This document shows, piece by piece, positions 7,054 through 14,504 of a stretch of 18,816 nt of DNA. The notes below the pieces were generated by a model that worked only from the letters and a program-made list of their open reading frames with translations, had not been told where the DNA came from and did no database searches. The DNA comes from Gemmatimonadota bacterium (GTDB lineage Bacteria > Gemmatimonadota > Gemmatimonadetes > Longimicrobiales > Gaopeijiaceae). Where the stretch lies: contig JAUXEE010000011.1 of the NCBI GenBank assembly GCA_030618065.1, positions 1 to 18,816 on the forward strand, in the 5' to 3' direction. Position numbers and translations under genes: made by a program. Numbering within the stretch: position 1 is the stretch's first letter; the number at the start of each line of letters is the position of its first letter.

Positions 7054-8583
7054 TCAGGGGGAACGAAGGTCCGGCCTTGGGAATAGGGGCGTTCCCCTGG
7101 TGACGGTGCGCCCCGCCAAATCCAACTCCAGAGCCTCCTCCAGGGTAGGTACGCCAGCGACGCCAAGGCGCCGGACCAGCTCACCCATTCTCTCCGGCAT
7201 GAAGGGATGGAGAAGGGTGGCCGCCACCAGCAGGGCCCGGGCCAGGGAAGCGAGCGTGGCGTCCAGCTCCGGGCCACCGGATGGGTCTTTGGCCAGAGTC
7301 CAGGGGGCTTGCCGCTCGATGAACCCATTGGCCAGAGAGACCAATTCCATAGCCGTCGCGATGCCCAGGTGAAGCAGGCCGGCATCCATGACTTCTTCGT
7401 ATTTTCCCACCGCCTTGTGGCATGCCTCATCCAGGGAACGGGGCGCCCCAGCCGGAATCCCTCCGCCACGGTACTCCCCCAGCATGGTCAAGGACCGGTT
7501 CCCGAGGTTCCCCAGGTCGTTGGCCAGCTCGGCGGTGTAGCGTTCGTCGAAATGCTCCCGGGTGATGTCCCCGTCACCGTTCCAAGGGACCTCCCGAAGC
7601 AGGTAATAACGAAGGGCGTCGGGTCCGTGCCGCTCGATTGCCTCGGGCAGTTCGAAGGTCACCCCCGCCGATTTGGAGAGCTTGCGGCCCCCATAAGTGA
7701 CGAATCCGTGGGCCCAGACGGTTTTGGGCAGCTCCACCCCCGCGCTCATGAGAAAAGCCGGCCAATAGATACAGTGAAACCGGGTGATGTCCTTTCCGAT
7801 GACATGGACATCGGCTGGCCAGCTTTCCCGGTAGCCCTCGTCGGGGAAGCCCACGGCCGTCAGGTAGTTGGTGAGGGCGTCAAGCCAGACGTAGACGATG
7901 TGGTCGGGGTCGTTGGGCCAGGGCACACCCCAGGGAAGACGAGACCGGGACACGGAGATGTCCTCCAGTCCTCCTTCCAGGACCTTCCGGATCTCGTTAC
8001 GCCGGATCTCGGGCTGGACGAATTCTGGGCGCTCATCCAGAAGTTTCAACAGAGGTTTTGAGTAGGCCGAGAGGCGGAAAAACCAATTCTCTTCCTCCAT
8101 CCACTGGACGTCGAGAGACGGGTGCACCGGGCACCGGAAGTCCTGACCCTCTTCCTGAACCAGGTCGTCCCTCGTCTTGTATCCTTCACATCCGACGCAG
8201 TAGTACCCGGAATAGGTTCCCTGATAGAGATCTCCACTGGCCTCGATTCGCCTGATAAGCTCCTTGACCCCTCGGTGATGCCGGGCCTCCGTGGTCCTGA
8301 TGAAATCGTCGTGACTGATCCTCAGGACATCCCAGACTTCCGTGAACTCCCTTGCGATTCCATCCACCCAATCCTGGGGGCTGATCCCTGCGGCGTCGGC
8401 ACTCTTCAGGACCTTCTGTCCGTGCTCGTCCATTCCGATGACGAAGTGGACCTGCTCTCCCTTCCGCCTATGGTATCGAGCCATGACGTCTGCGCCGATC
8501 TTCTCGACGGCATGGCCCAGGTGGGGTGAACCGTTGGCGTAATCGATGGCTGTGGTGATGTAGAACCGCTTAGTCGGATCCAC
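7054..8583 (-). CDS. metG: Methionyl-tRNA synthetase
   Basis: A 509-residue class I aminoacyl-tRNA synthetase that charges tRNA-Met. The HIGH motif is HLGH at residues 21-24, the KMSKS motif is KLSKS at 301-305, and the connective-peptide zinc site is Cys129-x2-Cys132 with Cys151-x2-His154. The sequence TTAIDYANGSPHLGHA is typical of MetG. The helical anticodon-binding domain follows, with no C-terminal tRNA-binding (EMAP/OB) domain, so this is the short monomeric form. The frame runs further upstream to 8679 inside ricT, but those residues do not fit MetG. The GTG at 8583, with GAAAGG ten bases upstream, gives the standard N-terminus. The start overlaps the end of ricT by 14 bp, so the two are likely one transcript. 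Confidence 0.96.
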   Translation of the reverse strand: MDPTKRFYITTAIDYANGSPHLGHAVEKIGADVMARYHRRKGEQVHFVIGMDEHGQKVLKSADAAGISPQDWVDGIAREFTEVWDVLRISHDDFIRTTEARHHRGVKELIRRIEASGDLYQGTYSGYYCVGCEGYKTRDDLVQEEGQDFRCPVHPSLDVQWMEEENWFFRLSAYSKPLLKLLDERPEFVQPEIRRNEIRKVLEGGLEDISVSRSRLPWGVPWPNDPDHIVYVWLDALTNYLTAVGFPDEGYRESWPADVHVIGKDITRFHCIYWPAFLMSAGVELPKTVWAHGFVTYGGRKLSKSAGVTFELPEAIERHGPDALRYYLLREVPWNGDGDITREHFDERYTAELANDLGNLGNRSLTMLGEYRGGGIPAGAPRSLDEACHKAVGKYEEVMDAGLLHLGIATAMELVSLANGFIERQAPWTLAKDPSGGPELDATLASLARALLVAATLLHPFMPERMGELVRRLGVAGVPTLEEALELDLAGRTVTRGTPLFPRPDLRSP

Positions 8584-9475
8584 GTTTCTTCGGCCTTTCA
8601 GGATCTGATGCCTTCTTCTTATCGTCGGCGGGGGGGAAGGGTTTTCCGCCCGTGGCCACCTCACCTCGAAGCTCAGCAAGGGCGACGGACCGTCGTTCCC
8701 CTTCCTGGTCTCTCAGCACCACTCGCTCCCGCCAGATGTCCACGGAAATCACCTTTTCGGGCCCCCGGCTGGTGCGTAGTGTCTTCCCTTCCCGGGGGAA
8801 CCGCCGTTTGGCTTCTACGTACGTCTGATGCTCGTACATCAGGCAGCACATGAGGCGTCCGCAGCACCCTGAGATCTGCGCCGGATTCAGGGAGAGCCTC
8901 TGGTCCTTGGCGAGCTGGAGGCTGACCGGCTTCAGCTCGGGGAGCCAGGTTGAACAACAGAGTTCTCGGCCGCACCGTCCCACCCCTCCAAGGAGGGCCG
9001 CCTCATCCCTGACACCGATCTGCCTGAGTTCGATTCGGGTCCGGAAAGTTCGAGCCAGCTCCCGGACGAGCTCTCGGAAATCCACCCTCCGTTCGGCGGT
9101 GAAGTAGATGATCAACTTTTTTTTGTCGAACTGCCACTCTGCCTCGGTGACCTTCATCTTCAGTCCGTGGCGAGCCACAAGCACCCCTGCTTCCTCCCGA
9201 ACCCTTTCTTCGTCGGAGCGGAGCTCCACGAGGCGGTCGACCTCCGATGACTCCGCCAGCCGTAGGACACGTTTCTCCGGAGCCGGTGTCGCGCACCCTC
9301 CCGAGGATGCGGAGCACTTTCGTTCGGCGATGCTCCCCAGGGCGGTGACCTCACCCAGGTCCTCTCCCCGGTCGGCCTCCACCAGGACATAGGCCCCCGG
9401 GTGGACGTCCAACCCACGGTTGGAGTAGTAGTCCCGCCGGGTTCCTTTAAACCGAATCTCGACGAAGCTGGCCAT
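8570..9475 (-). CDS. ricT: PSP1-domain protein RicT (YaaT)
   Basis: A 301-residue protein with the PSP1 domain. The Cys-rich core is clear: GRCGRELCCSTWLPE (Cys168, 173, 174) and ISGCCGRLMCCLMYEH (Cys204, 205, 210, 211). In Bacillus, RicT/YaaT is part of the RicAFT complex, which carries iron-sulfur clusters and affects RNA maturation and development; YaaT also has signal-peptidase-complex-like and phosphorelay links. Two extra cysteines, Cys54 and Cys61, occur near the N-terminus. The last 30 residues are a Lys/Asp/Pro-rich tail. It lies 27 bp after accA and overlaps metG by 14 bp. A location next to metG is common in many bacteria. Presence of RicA or RicF cannot be judged from this window. 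The ATG at 9475 has no clear SD. Confidence 0.9.
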   Translation of the reverse strand: MASFVEIRFKGTRRDYYSNRGLDVHPGAYVLVEADRGEDLGEVTALGSIAERKCSASSGGCATPAPEKRVLRLAESSEVDRLVELRSDEERVREEAGVLVARHGLKMKVTEAEWQFDKKKLIIYFTAERRVDFRELVRELARTFRTRIELRQIGVRDEAALLGGVGRCGRELCCSTWLPELKPVSLQLAKDQRLSLNPAQISGCCGRLMCCLMYEHQTYVEAKRRFPREGKTLRTSRGPEKVISVDIWRERVVLRDQEGERRSVALAELRGEVATGGKPFPPADDKKKASDPERPKKRGSD

Positions 9476-9502
9476 GGCGCGGTTCGAAAGCAGGACAAGC
9501 CC

Positions 9503-10477
9503 TCAGGGGCCTGTCGCCTTCCCCTCCCATTCACCAATAGCCTCGAACTTGGCCTGTCGGTCCCGAATGAGGACCTCCTGGTCGAGCCCCTTCAACTCCT
9601 GGAAATGCTTCAGGAGCACGCCCTTGACCCGACGGGTTGTCTCGTCCCAGTCAGAATGGGCTCCGCCCGGGGGCTCCGGTATGACCTCGTCGACGATGCC
9701 CCGAGTGAAGAGGTCGTGGGAGGTGAGCTTCAGGGCACGAGCGGCCTTCTCCCGTTCGTCGGCCGTTCGCCAGAGAATGGCTGCGCACCCTTCGGGGGAG
9801 ATCACCGAATAGATGGAATGCTCCAACATGAGGATTCGATTCGTTACCCCTAAAGCCAGTGCTCCTCCCGATCCCCCCTCCCCGATGACCAGGGAGATGA
9901 TGGGCACCCTGAGACGCGCCATCTCCCGAAGGTTTCGGGCGATGGCTTCGGCCTGTCCCCGTTCCTCCGCACCGACGCCGGGATAGGCTCCAGGGGTGTC
10001 GATGAAGGTGATGACGGGCCGGTGGAATTTCTCCGCCAGGGACATCAGGCGAAGGGCCTTCCGGTATCCCTCCGGGTGAGGGGAGCCGAAGTTCCGCCAG
10101 AGATTCTCCTCCATGTCTCGGCCTTTTTGGTGGCCGACAACCATGACGGAGTCCCCGTTCAGCCGGGCCCACCCGCCCACCACCGCCCCATCATCCCGGT
10201 AGGCACGATCGCCGAAGAGCTCGATCCAGTCCGTGAAAACTCGATCAACGTAATCCAGCGTGTACGGTCTCTTCGGATGCCGGGCTACCTGGACTTGTTC
10301 CAGGGGCGTCAGGTTCTGGAAGATCTCCTCTCTCAAGACCTCCAGCTTCCGCCCCAGGATCCGCACCTCATCGGAGACGTCGATGCCCTTCTCCTCAGCC
10401 GTCTTGAGGAGTCCGTCGATTTGCTCCTGGAGCCCAACAATGTCTCGCTCGAACTCCAGGTGTAATGGAGTGGCCAA
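9503..10477 (-). CDS. accA: Acetyl-CoA carboxylase carboxyltransferase subunit alpha
   Basis: A 324-residue protein, full length for AccA. With AccD it moves the carboxyl group from biotin to acetyl-CoA, giving malonyl-CoA for fatty acid synthesis in the cytoplasm. Diagnostic stretches are RPYTLDYVDRVFTDWIELFG, FGSPHPEGYRKALRLM, FIDTPGAYPGVGAEERGQ and IGEGGSGGALALGV, the last two forming the oxyanion-hole region of the crotonase fold. The N-terminal helical segment (about residues 1-60) is intact. The start is TTG at 10477: AGGAGG sits five bases upstream and no ATG or GTG gives the expected N-terminus. accD is not in the window. It heads an accA-ricT-metG cluster on the minus strand. Confidence 0.96.
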   Translation of the reverse strand: MATPLHLEFERDIVGLQEQIDGLLKTAEEKGIDVSDEVRILGRKLEVLREEIFQNLTPLEQVQVARHPKRPYTLDYVDRVFTDWIELFGDRAYRDDGAVVGGWARLNGDSVMVVGHQKGRDMEENLWRNFGSPHPEGYRKALRLMSLAEKFHRPVITFIDTPGAYPGVGAEERGQAEAIARNLREMARLRVPIISLVIGEGGSGGALALGVTNRILMLEHSIYSVISPEGCAAILWRTADEREKAARALKLTSHDLFTRGIVDEVIPEPPGGAHSDWDETTRRVKGVLLKHFQELKGLDQEVLIRDRQAKFEAIGEWEGKATGP

Positions 10478-10762
10478 ACTGCCCTCCTGATGGAATAGTC
10501 TGTCTGGAATTGGTTCGGGTATTCTAACGGCTGCTCGGGGGCTGGGAGAAGGTTTCTGGTTTTGAAGACCGATGGGGCCGTGCCGTCGTAACCTTTAACC
10601 AACTAAGTTCATATCGACTATTGCGTGGGGCGTAGGGGGATTGCGGACTCATACTGCGTCAGAACTCCTCCCCGATGCTTCGGCATCGCATTCGTCGTCC
10701 TTCCTTGTCTGAGCCTCGCAAGACCCCTGCGCGCGGCCGCACCCCCCTTTCCGATCGGCCTT
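10478..10762. other. 285-bp gene-free gap with a perfect hairpin
   Basis: This is the longest stretch without a gene. No convincing reading frame, tRNA or repeat family was seen. It contains the accA leader and candidate promoter at its left end. At 10673-10688 there is a perfect 6-bp stem with a four-base loop, cgatgc-ttcg-gcatcg. On the plus strand this would be the very stable cUUCGg tetraloop; on the minus strand the loop is CGAA. Neither arm is followed by a T-run, so it is not a standard intrinsic terminator, although it lies downstream of the REC/PIG-L gene. Confidence 0.5.
10521..10550 (-). promoter_or_regulatory. Candidate sigma70-type promoter for accA
   Basis: Reading the minus strand, TTCTCC (10545-10550) and TAGAAT (10521-10526) are 18 bases apart. 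The -10 matches TATAAT at five of six positions; the -35 matches at only three. This would give a leader of about 35 bases before the TTG at 10477. It is a pattern match only. Confidence 0.3.
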
Positions 10763-11767
10763 CTATAGGGTGTGTCGGATCACCTCGAAGGGTTCCACCT
10801 CACCGTATCCCAAAAACCGTCCCCAATACCGGGCTGCGGCCCTGGCCAGATCCGGATCAAGATGCGGACGACCCTCGACCTGCATCTGGAAATGGGAGAG
10901 AGCGGCCATCTTCTGGTCAAGGAAGTCCGAGATGTCCTCGAACAAGGCGGGCCGAAACTCCAGGGTGGTGGTGGCGGCCTGGTAACAAAGGAGGCTGGTG
11001 GCCGGGGCAGCGGTGATCTCGGCAGCTGTGTGAGCGTGTTGGCGGCTATCCCGAACATCCTTCAAGGATGGAGCGAAGACGATCTTCGGCGCCAGTTGGT
11101 GGGCCGCGTCTTTGATTCGGATGAGAACGGTATCGAACTCAGGCAAATCCGAAGTGTCATCCGGAGGCAGGTGGAGTTTGACTCCCATCACTCTGCACGC
11201 CTTCCTGGTCGCCGCCACCCGTTCTTCACCCTTCTGCCCCTCCGCGCCCACGGAGAGAACCAGGACGTGAACTTGATCTCCCACGAGGGCGTGTTTCATC
11301 AGGGTTCCCCCGCACCCTGCCTCCACGTCTCCGGGGAAGGCCCCGATGGCCAGGATCACTTTGGGCTGGGATTCACCGCCGCTCTTCAATTCCAATAAGC
11401 CTCGGGCGGTATGGATGAGTTCCTTCGGGTTGATGGGCTTTGGAAGAACGTCACTGGCGCCGCCCCGAAGGGCTCCATCCCGGTAGGCGGAAGCCGAGAA
11501 AGCCGAGGTCGAGATGATGGGGGTGTCGGGTTGGTGAGCCTTACAGGCCAGGATGACCTCGATGCCGTCTCGTCCCGGGAGGTTGAAGTCCGTGATCACC
11601 AGATCCCAGCGGTGGCTCTCCACCAGTTGACATCCGCGGATTCCATCCTGGGCCAGCGTCACACGAATATCTCCGTCCTTCTCCAGGACGGTGCGGATGA
11701 GGGTAGCGTCCGTGAGATTGTCCTCCACCAGGAGGACCTGGGCCTTTTTCTCTACGCCTTCAGACAT
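10763..11767 (-). CDS. Response-regulator receiver domain fused to PIG-L (LmbE-like) deacetylase domain
   Basis: A 334-residue two-domain protein. Residues about 8-125 are a receiver domain: acidic pair Glu15-Asp16, phospho-acceptor Asp60 in VITDFNLPGRDG, Ser88 in ISTSAF and Lys110 in LPKPI. Residues about 135-334 resemble PIG-L/LmbE zinc-dependent N-deacetylases: VILAIGAFPGDVEAGCGGTL, then LVLSVGAEGQKGEERVAATR. In the family the first motif is usually AHPDDVE. Here His is Phe144 and the catalytic Asp is Gly146; only Asp147 remains. The second metal motif, normally D-x-H-x-D-H, reads DVRDSRQHAH (237-246) and does not align cleanly. Activity as a deacetylase is therefore doubtful. No histidine kinase is nearby, so it is an orphan regulator. 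The ATG at 11767 lacks an SD. It lies 91 bp after the MFS gene. Confidence 0.85.
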   Translation of the reverse strand: MSEGVEKKAQVLLVEDNLTDATLIRTVLEKDGDIRVTLAQDGIRGCQLVESHRWDLVITDFNLPGRDGIEVILACKAHQPDTPIISTSAFSASAYRDGALRGGASDVLPKPINPKELIHTARGLLELKSGGESQPKVILAIGAFPGDVEAGCGGTLMKHALVGDQVHVLVLSVGAEGQKGEERVAATRKACRVMGVKLHLPPDDTSDLPEFDTVLIRIKDAAHQLAPKIVFAPSLKDVRDSRQHAHTAAEITAAPATSLLCYQAATTTLEFRPALFEDISDFLDQKMAALSHFQMQVEGRPHLDPDLARAAARYWGRFLGYGEVEPFEVIRHTL

Positions 11768-11858
11768 GTCGCCGGGTTTTTTGGGGGCCAGACATACCTG
11801 CTCTCATCACTATGGTAACCTCTCCGGGAAAAGCTGGCACGCCTTTCCCTTCGGTCTC

Positions 11859-13064
11859 CTAGGCCGGATGTGCCTCTTTCCTCTTGGGCTCCGGGACCAG
11901 GAACCAGACCATGAGGCCCATTCCCAGAACCGAGATGGCTCCGATAACCGTGTTGCTTGCATATCCCAGGTCGGCATAAAGCGGCCCGGCCAAGGCACCT
12001 CCCAGTCCGAAGCCCACCTGTCCCAGCGCCACGGTGAGGCTCATCAGGGAGCCCCGGCTGTGGTCCGGGACCAATTCCGTCAGGAGGGCCGAGAATGGGC
12101 TGATCCGCATGGCCACCAGGGCCATGACGAGGAAGAAGAAGGGGTAGGCAACCCAGGGGCTCCTGATGAGGACAGTGGTTCCCAGCATGACCAGGCTGAG
12201 ACCCACGCAGGAGAGGATGACCATGACCTTCCTCCCGATCTTGTCCGAGATTCGACCGGCCTGGGGTCCCGTGAGAACGTTGGCGATACCACCGACCAGG
12301 AAAAGGCTCGCAATCTGGTTCGGAGAGAATCCTTTGCTCCGCTCCAACCAGGTCGGGAAATACACGATGAAGATGGACACGCCCAGGAACATGAGGAAGA
12401 AGGCCACCGCCGCTGCCGCTATCTCCTTTCGGCGCAGCATGGCCAGGTAGTCCGCAACGGCACCCCGGACGGTGAGCTGGTCTTCCCGTTTCCGAATCGG
12501 GGGCTGGGGAAGGCGAAGCCAAAGGAGAAGAAAGGTGGCGGCCATCGTAACGGAGAAAAGGTAAAACGGGGCCTTGAATCCGAAGTGTCCCGCCAACACT
12601 ACCCCCAGGGGAATCCCGAAGATCTGGCCGAAAGCTGATCCGCTCATCACCCATCCCAGGGCCCATCCCCGGCGGTTGTAGGGGAAATAGTCCCCAACAT
12701 AGGATACGGCAGCCCCGCTGAGGATACCTCCTGCCACTCCGGAAAAAACCCGGACCGCCAGGAAGGAAAAGTAGTCGGTTACGAAGAAATGACAGGCCAG
12801 GGACACCGTCATCATCGCCGTGCCCATGAGGAGAATCCTCCGCCGGCCAATACGGTCCGAGATCGGACCGGAAATGATGGCGAACAGGCCCACCATGAGG
12901 GAGTAGGCCGTGATGAGGGTCCCCAGGAGGGTGTCGGCGATGCTCAACTCCTCACCGAGCTGAGGAAGGATGGGGGAGATGATCATGATCTGACTGCTGG
13001 CCGAAAACACCAACAGCCAAAGGGAAAATACGACGAGGTAGGGGGAGGGCTGACGCTCTGTCAA
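11859..13064 (-). CDS. MFS transporter
   Basis: A 401-residue major facilitator with about 12 hydrophobic helices, the normal size for a drug:H+ antiporter-like member. The signature loop between helices 2 and 3 is GPISDRIGRRRILLMG; the pseudo-repeat in the second half is GRISDKIGRKVMVIL. VFSGVAGGILSGAAVSYVGD in helix 4-5 resembles efflux members of the DHA group. The substrate is not predictable. The start is TTG at 13064, with AGGGG eight bases upstream; the first internal ATG (residue 27) would remove part of helix 1. The neighbour upstream, 76 bp away, is an SDR on the same strand, and the REC/PIG-L gene follows 91 bp downstream. Confidence 0.9.
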   Translation of the reverse strand: MTERQPSPYLVVFSLWLLVFSASSQIMIISPILPQLGEELSIADTLLGTLITAYSLMVGLFAIISGPISDRIGRRRILLMGTAMMTVSLACHFFVTDYFSFLAVRVFSGVAGGILSGAAVSYVGDYFPYNRRGWALGWVMSGSAFGQIFGIPLGVVLAGHFGFKAPFYLFSVTMAATFLLLWLRLPQPPIRKREDQLTVRGAVADYLAMLRRKEIAAAAVAFFLMFLGVSIFIVYFPTWLERSKGFSPNQIASLFLVGGIANVLTGPQAGRISDKIGRKVMVILSCVGLSLVMLGTTVLIRSPWVAYPFFFLVMALVAMRISPFSALLTELVPDHSRGSLMSLTVALGQVGFGLGGALAGPLYADLGYASNTVIGAISVLGMGLMVWFLVPEPKRKEAHPA

Positions 13065-13096
13065 CGGACAGGCCCCTGGGACTCGCGTTCCCCGGT

Positions 13097-13117
13097 GCCC
13101 GACATGGGACGTCGGGC
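13097..13117. other. Short inverted repeat between SDR and MFS genes
   Basis: GCCCGAC at 13097-13103 pairs perfectly with GTCGGGC at 13111-13117 across a 7-nt loop. Immediately to the right, 13122-13133 holds a second near-palindrome, GGACC-cc-GGTCC. Neither is followed by a T-run in either direction. They lie in the 76-bp gap between two same-strand genes and could be transcript hairpins, or simple chance in GC-rich sequence. Confidence 0.4.
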
Positions 13118-13140
13118 CTGAGGACCCCGGTCCGAAAGTG

Positions 13141-13929
13141 TCATTCCTGCGTCAGCTCCTTATGCACCATATGGGCGCTCCGCTGGGCCGTTGGCAGAAC
13201 GATGAGATCCAGGATGTTCACGTGTTCCGGGGTGTTCACCACGTAGGTGATGATGTCCGCGATATCTTCGCCGGTCAGGGGTTGATACCCTTCGTACACC
13301 CTTTCGGCCATCTCCCTGTCTCCGTGGAAGCGAACTTGGGAGAACTCAGTCTCCACGAGACCGGGGTCGATGCTGGTGACCTTGATTCGAGTGCCCAGGA
13401 GATCCAAGGCCATTCCCTCATTCAAGGCCTTGACGGCGAATTTGGAGGCGTTGTACGCCGCCCCCTTCTGATAGACCTGATGTCCGGCAATGCTACCGAT
13501 GTTGACCACGTGGCCGGAGTTCCGTCTGACCATGGCGGGGAGGATGAATCGGCTCATATACAGGAGGCCCTTCACGTTGGTGTCGATCATCTCCTCCCAG
13601 TCCTCCACCAGCCCTTCATGGAGAAGGTGGAAGCCCAGGGCTTTCCCGGCATTGTTCACCAGGATATCGGGAATGGCGTCCTGTGCCTCCAGCTCTGCAG
13701 CAAAGGCTTCCACCGCCTTCCGGTCCCTGACGTCCAGAACCTTGGTTCGGACGCCGACATCATGTTTTCCCTCCAACTCAGCTTCGAGGGTCGCCAGGCG
13801 CTCTTCCCGTCGGGCACAGAGGATCAGCTTTGCGCCGAAGGATGCGAAGGCCCGAGCAGACGCTTCGCCGATTCCGGAGGACGCGCCGGTGATGAGAACG
13901 AGCTTTCCCTTTATTCGATTCATTGTCAT
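13141..13929 (-). CDS. Short-chain dehydrogenase/reductase, classical (YdfG-like)
   Basis: A 262-residue classical SDR. The cofactor glycine motif is ITGASSGIGEASA (about residues 13-25), NNAG is at 92-95, and the catalytic set is Asn118, Ser146, Tyr159 and Lys163 (YNASK). CARREER after strand 2 suggests NADP preference. The C-terminal stretch IDPGLVETEFSQVRF and DLIVLPTAQ resemble YdfG-type NADP-dependent 3-hydroxy acid (serine/allo-threonine) dehydrogenases. The exact substrate is uncertain. There are two possible ATG starts, at 13929 and 13923, neither with a good SD. It is transcribed away from the DUF2784 gene. The 173-bp gap between them contains a 10-bp inverted repeat. Confidence 0.92.
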   Translation of the reverse strand: MTMNRIKGKLVLITGASSGIGEASARAFASFGAKLILCARREERLATLEAELEGKHDVGVRTKVLDVRDRKAVEAFAAELEAQDAIPDILVNNAGKALGFHLLHEGLVEDWEEMIDTNVKGLLYMSRFILPAMVRRNSGHVVNIGSIAGHQVYQKGAAYNASKFAVKALNEGMALDLLGTRIKVTSIDPGLVETEFSQVRFHGDREMAERVYEGYQPLTGEDIADIITYVVNTPEHVNILDLIVLPTAQRSAHMVHKELTQE

Positions 13930-13948
13930 TCAGTCTGGGCAGGGTGTA

Positions 13949-13981
13949 CCGGGAAGACCCAGTCTTCGGTAGTCTTCCCGG
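13949..13981. promoter_or_regulatory. Inverted repeat with internal direct repeat in divergent promoter region
   Basis: CCGGGAAGAC (13949-13958) and GTCTTCCCGG (13972-13981) form a perfect 10-bp inverted repeat with a 13-nt spacer. The spacer itself contains a further copy of the right half-site, so AGTCTTC occurs at 13961 and again at 13971, ten bases apart, about one helical turn. The block lies 20 bp upstream of the minus-strand SDR start and 120 bp upstream of the plus-strand DUF2784 gene. It could be an operator or a 5' leader hairpin. Confidence 0.45.
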
Positions 13982-14102
13982 GAGGATTGGAAGCCAACCG
14001 ACACAATGTCCCATAAGAGGGTCGATCCCACAAGCGGGTGCCCTCGGCTGAGGGTCCTCTGGTCCAGTGACTGGGGTCGGTGAGATATTCCAGGAGGGAG
14101 TG

Positions 14103-14504
14103 GTGAGTTCTATGGCATACCGATTTCTGGCCGACCTCCTTGTCGCCCTGCACCTGGCGTTTGCCCTCTTCGTCGTGCTGGGAGGGGTCCTCGTCCTTTG
14201 GCGTCGCCGCCTCGCCTTTCTGCACCTTCCGGTAGCTATCTGGGGTGTGTTCATCGAGCTATCGGGGTGGGTGTGCCCCCTGACTCCTCTGGAAGTACGC
14301 CTCCGGATTCTGGGTGGGCAGGCCGGGTACCGGGGAGGCTTCGTGGAACACTATCTCCTCCCCGTCCTCTACCCTTCGGGCTTGACCAGGGAGCAGCAGG
14401 TAGGGTTGGGGATTGTGGTGGGCGTCCTGAATCTGGGTGTCTACGGGCTGGTCATCTGGAGGATGAGGAGAGAAAGAGACCGGGCCGGAGAGAGATACAG
14501 GTGA
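14103..14504 (+). CDS. DUF2784 family membrane protein
   Basis: A 133-residue protein with about four hydrophobic segments (roughly 8-33, 38-54, 80-90 and 100-119). It carries the DUF2784 pattern: a conserved His in ALHLAFALFVVLGG, Trp in VLWRRRLAFLHLPVAIWG, then IELSGWVCPLTPLE and GGFVEHYLLPVLYP. The family is widespread and has no established function. I chose GTG 14103 because AGGAGG lies five bases upstream; ATG 14112 is the other reasonable start, and the frame also has an ATG at 14067. The last 53 bp overlap the 3' end of the convergent gene on the minus strand. Confidence 0.85.
   Translation: MSSMAYRFLADLLVALHLAFALFVVLGGVLVLWRRRLAFLHLPVAIWGVFIELSGWVCPLTPLEVRLRILGGQAGYRGGFVEHYLLPVLYPSGLTREQQVGLGIVVGVLNLGVYGLVIWRMRRERDRAGERYR

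Noticed and set aside
8584..8679. N-terminal extension of metG
   Set aside because: The added residues (MLSFEVRWPRAENP and following) lie inside ricT and have no counterpart in methionyl-tRNA synthetases.
11768..11858. Possible terminator: T6 run at 11777-11782 and a GGGAAA/TTTCCC inverted repeat just after the MFS stop
   Set aside because: The T-run is on the plus strand with no plus-strand gene ending there, and the hairpin is not followed by a T-run on the minus strand.
11691..12638. Plus-strand open frame (315 codons) opposite the MFS transporter
   Set aside because: It is very rich in charged residues and His with no recognisable domain; the opposite strand gives a clear 12-helix transporter.
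13138..14016. Plus-strand open frame (292 codons) opposite the classical SDR
   Set aside because: The minus strand carries a full SDR with intact catalytic residues; this frame has no family features.
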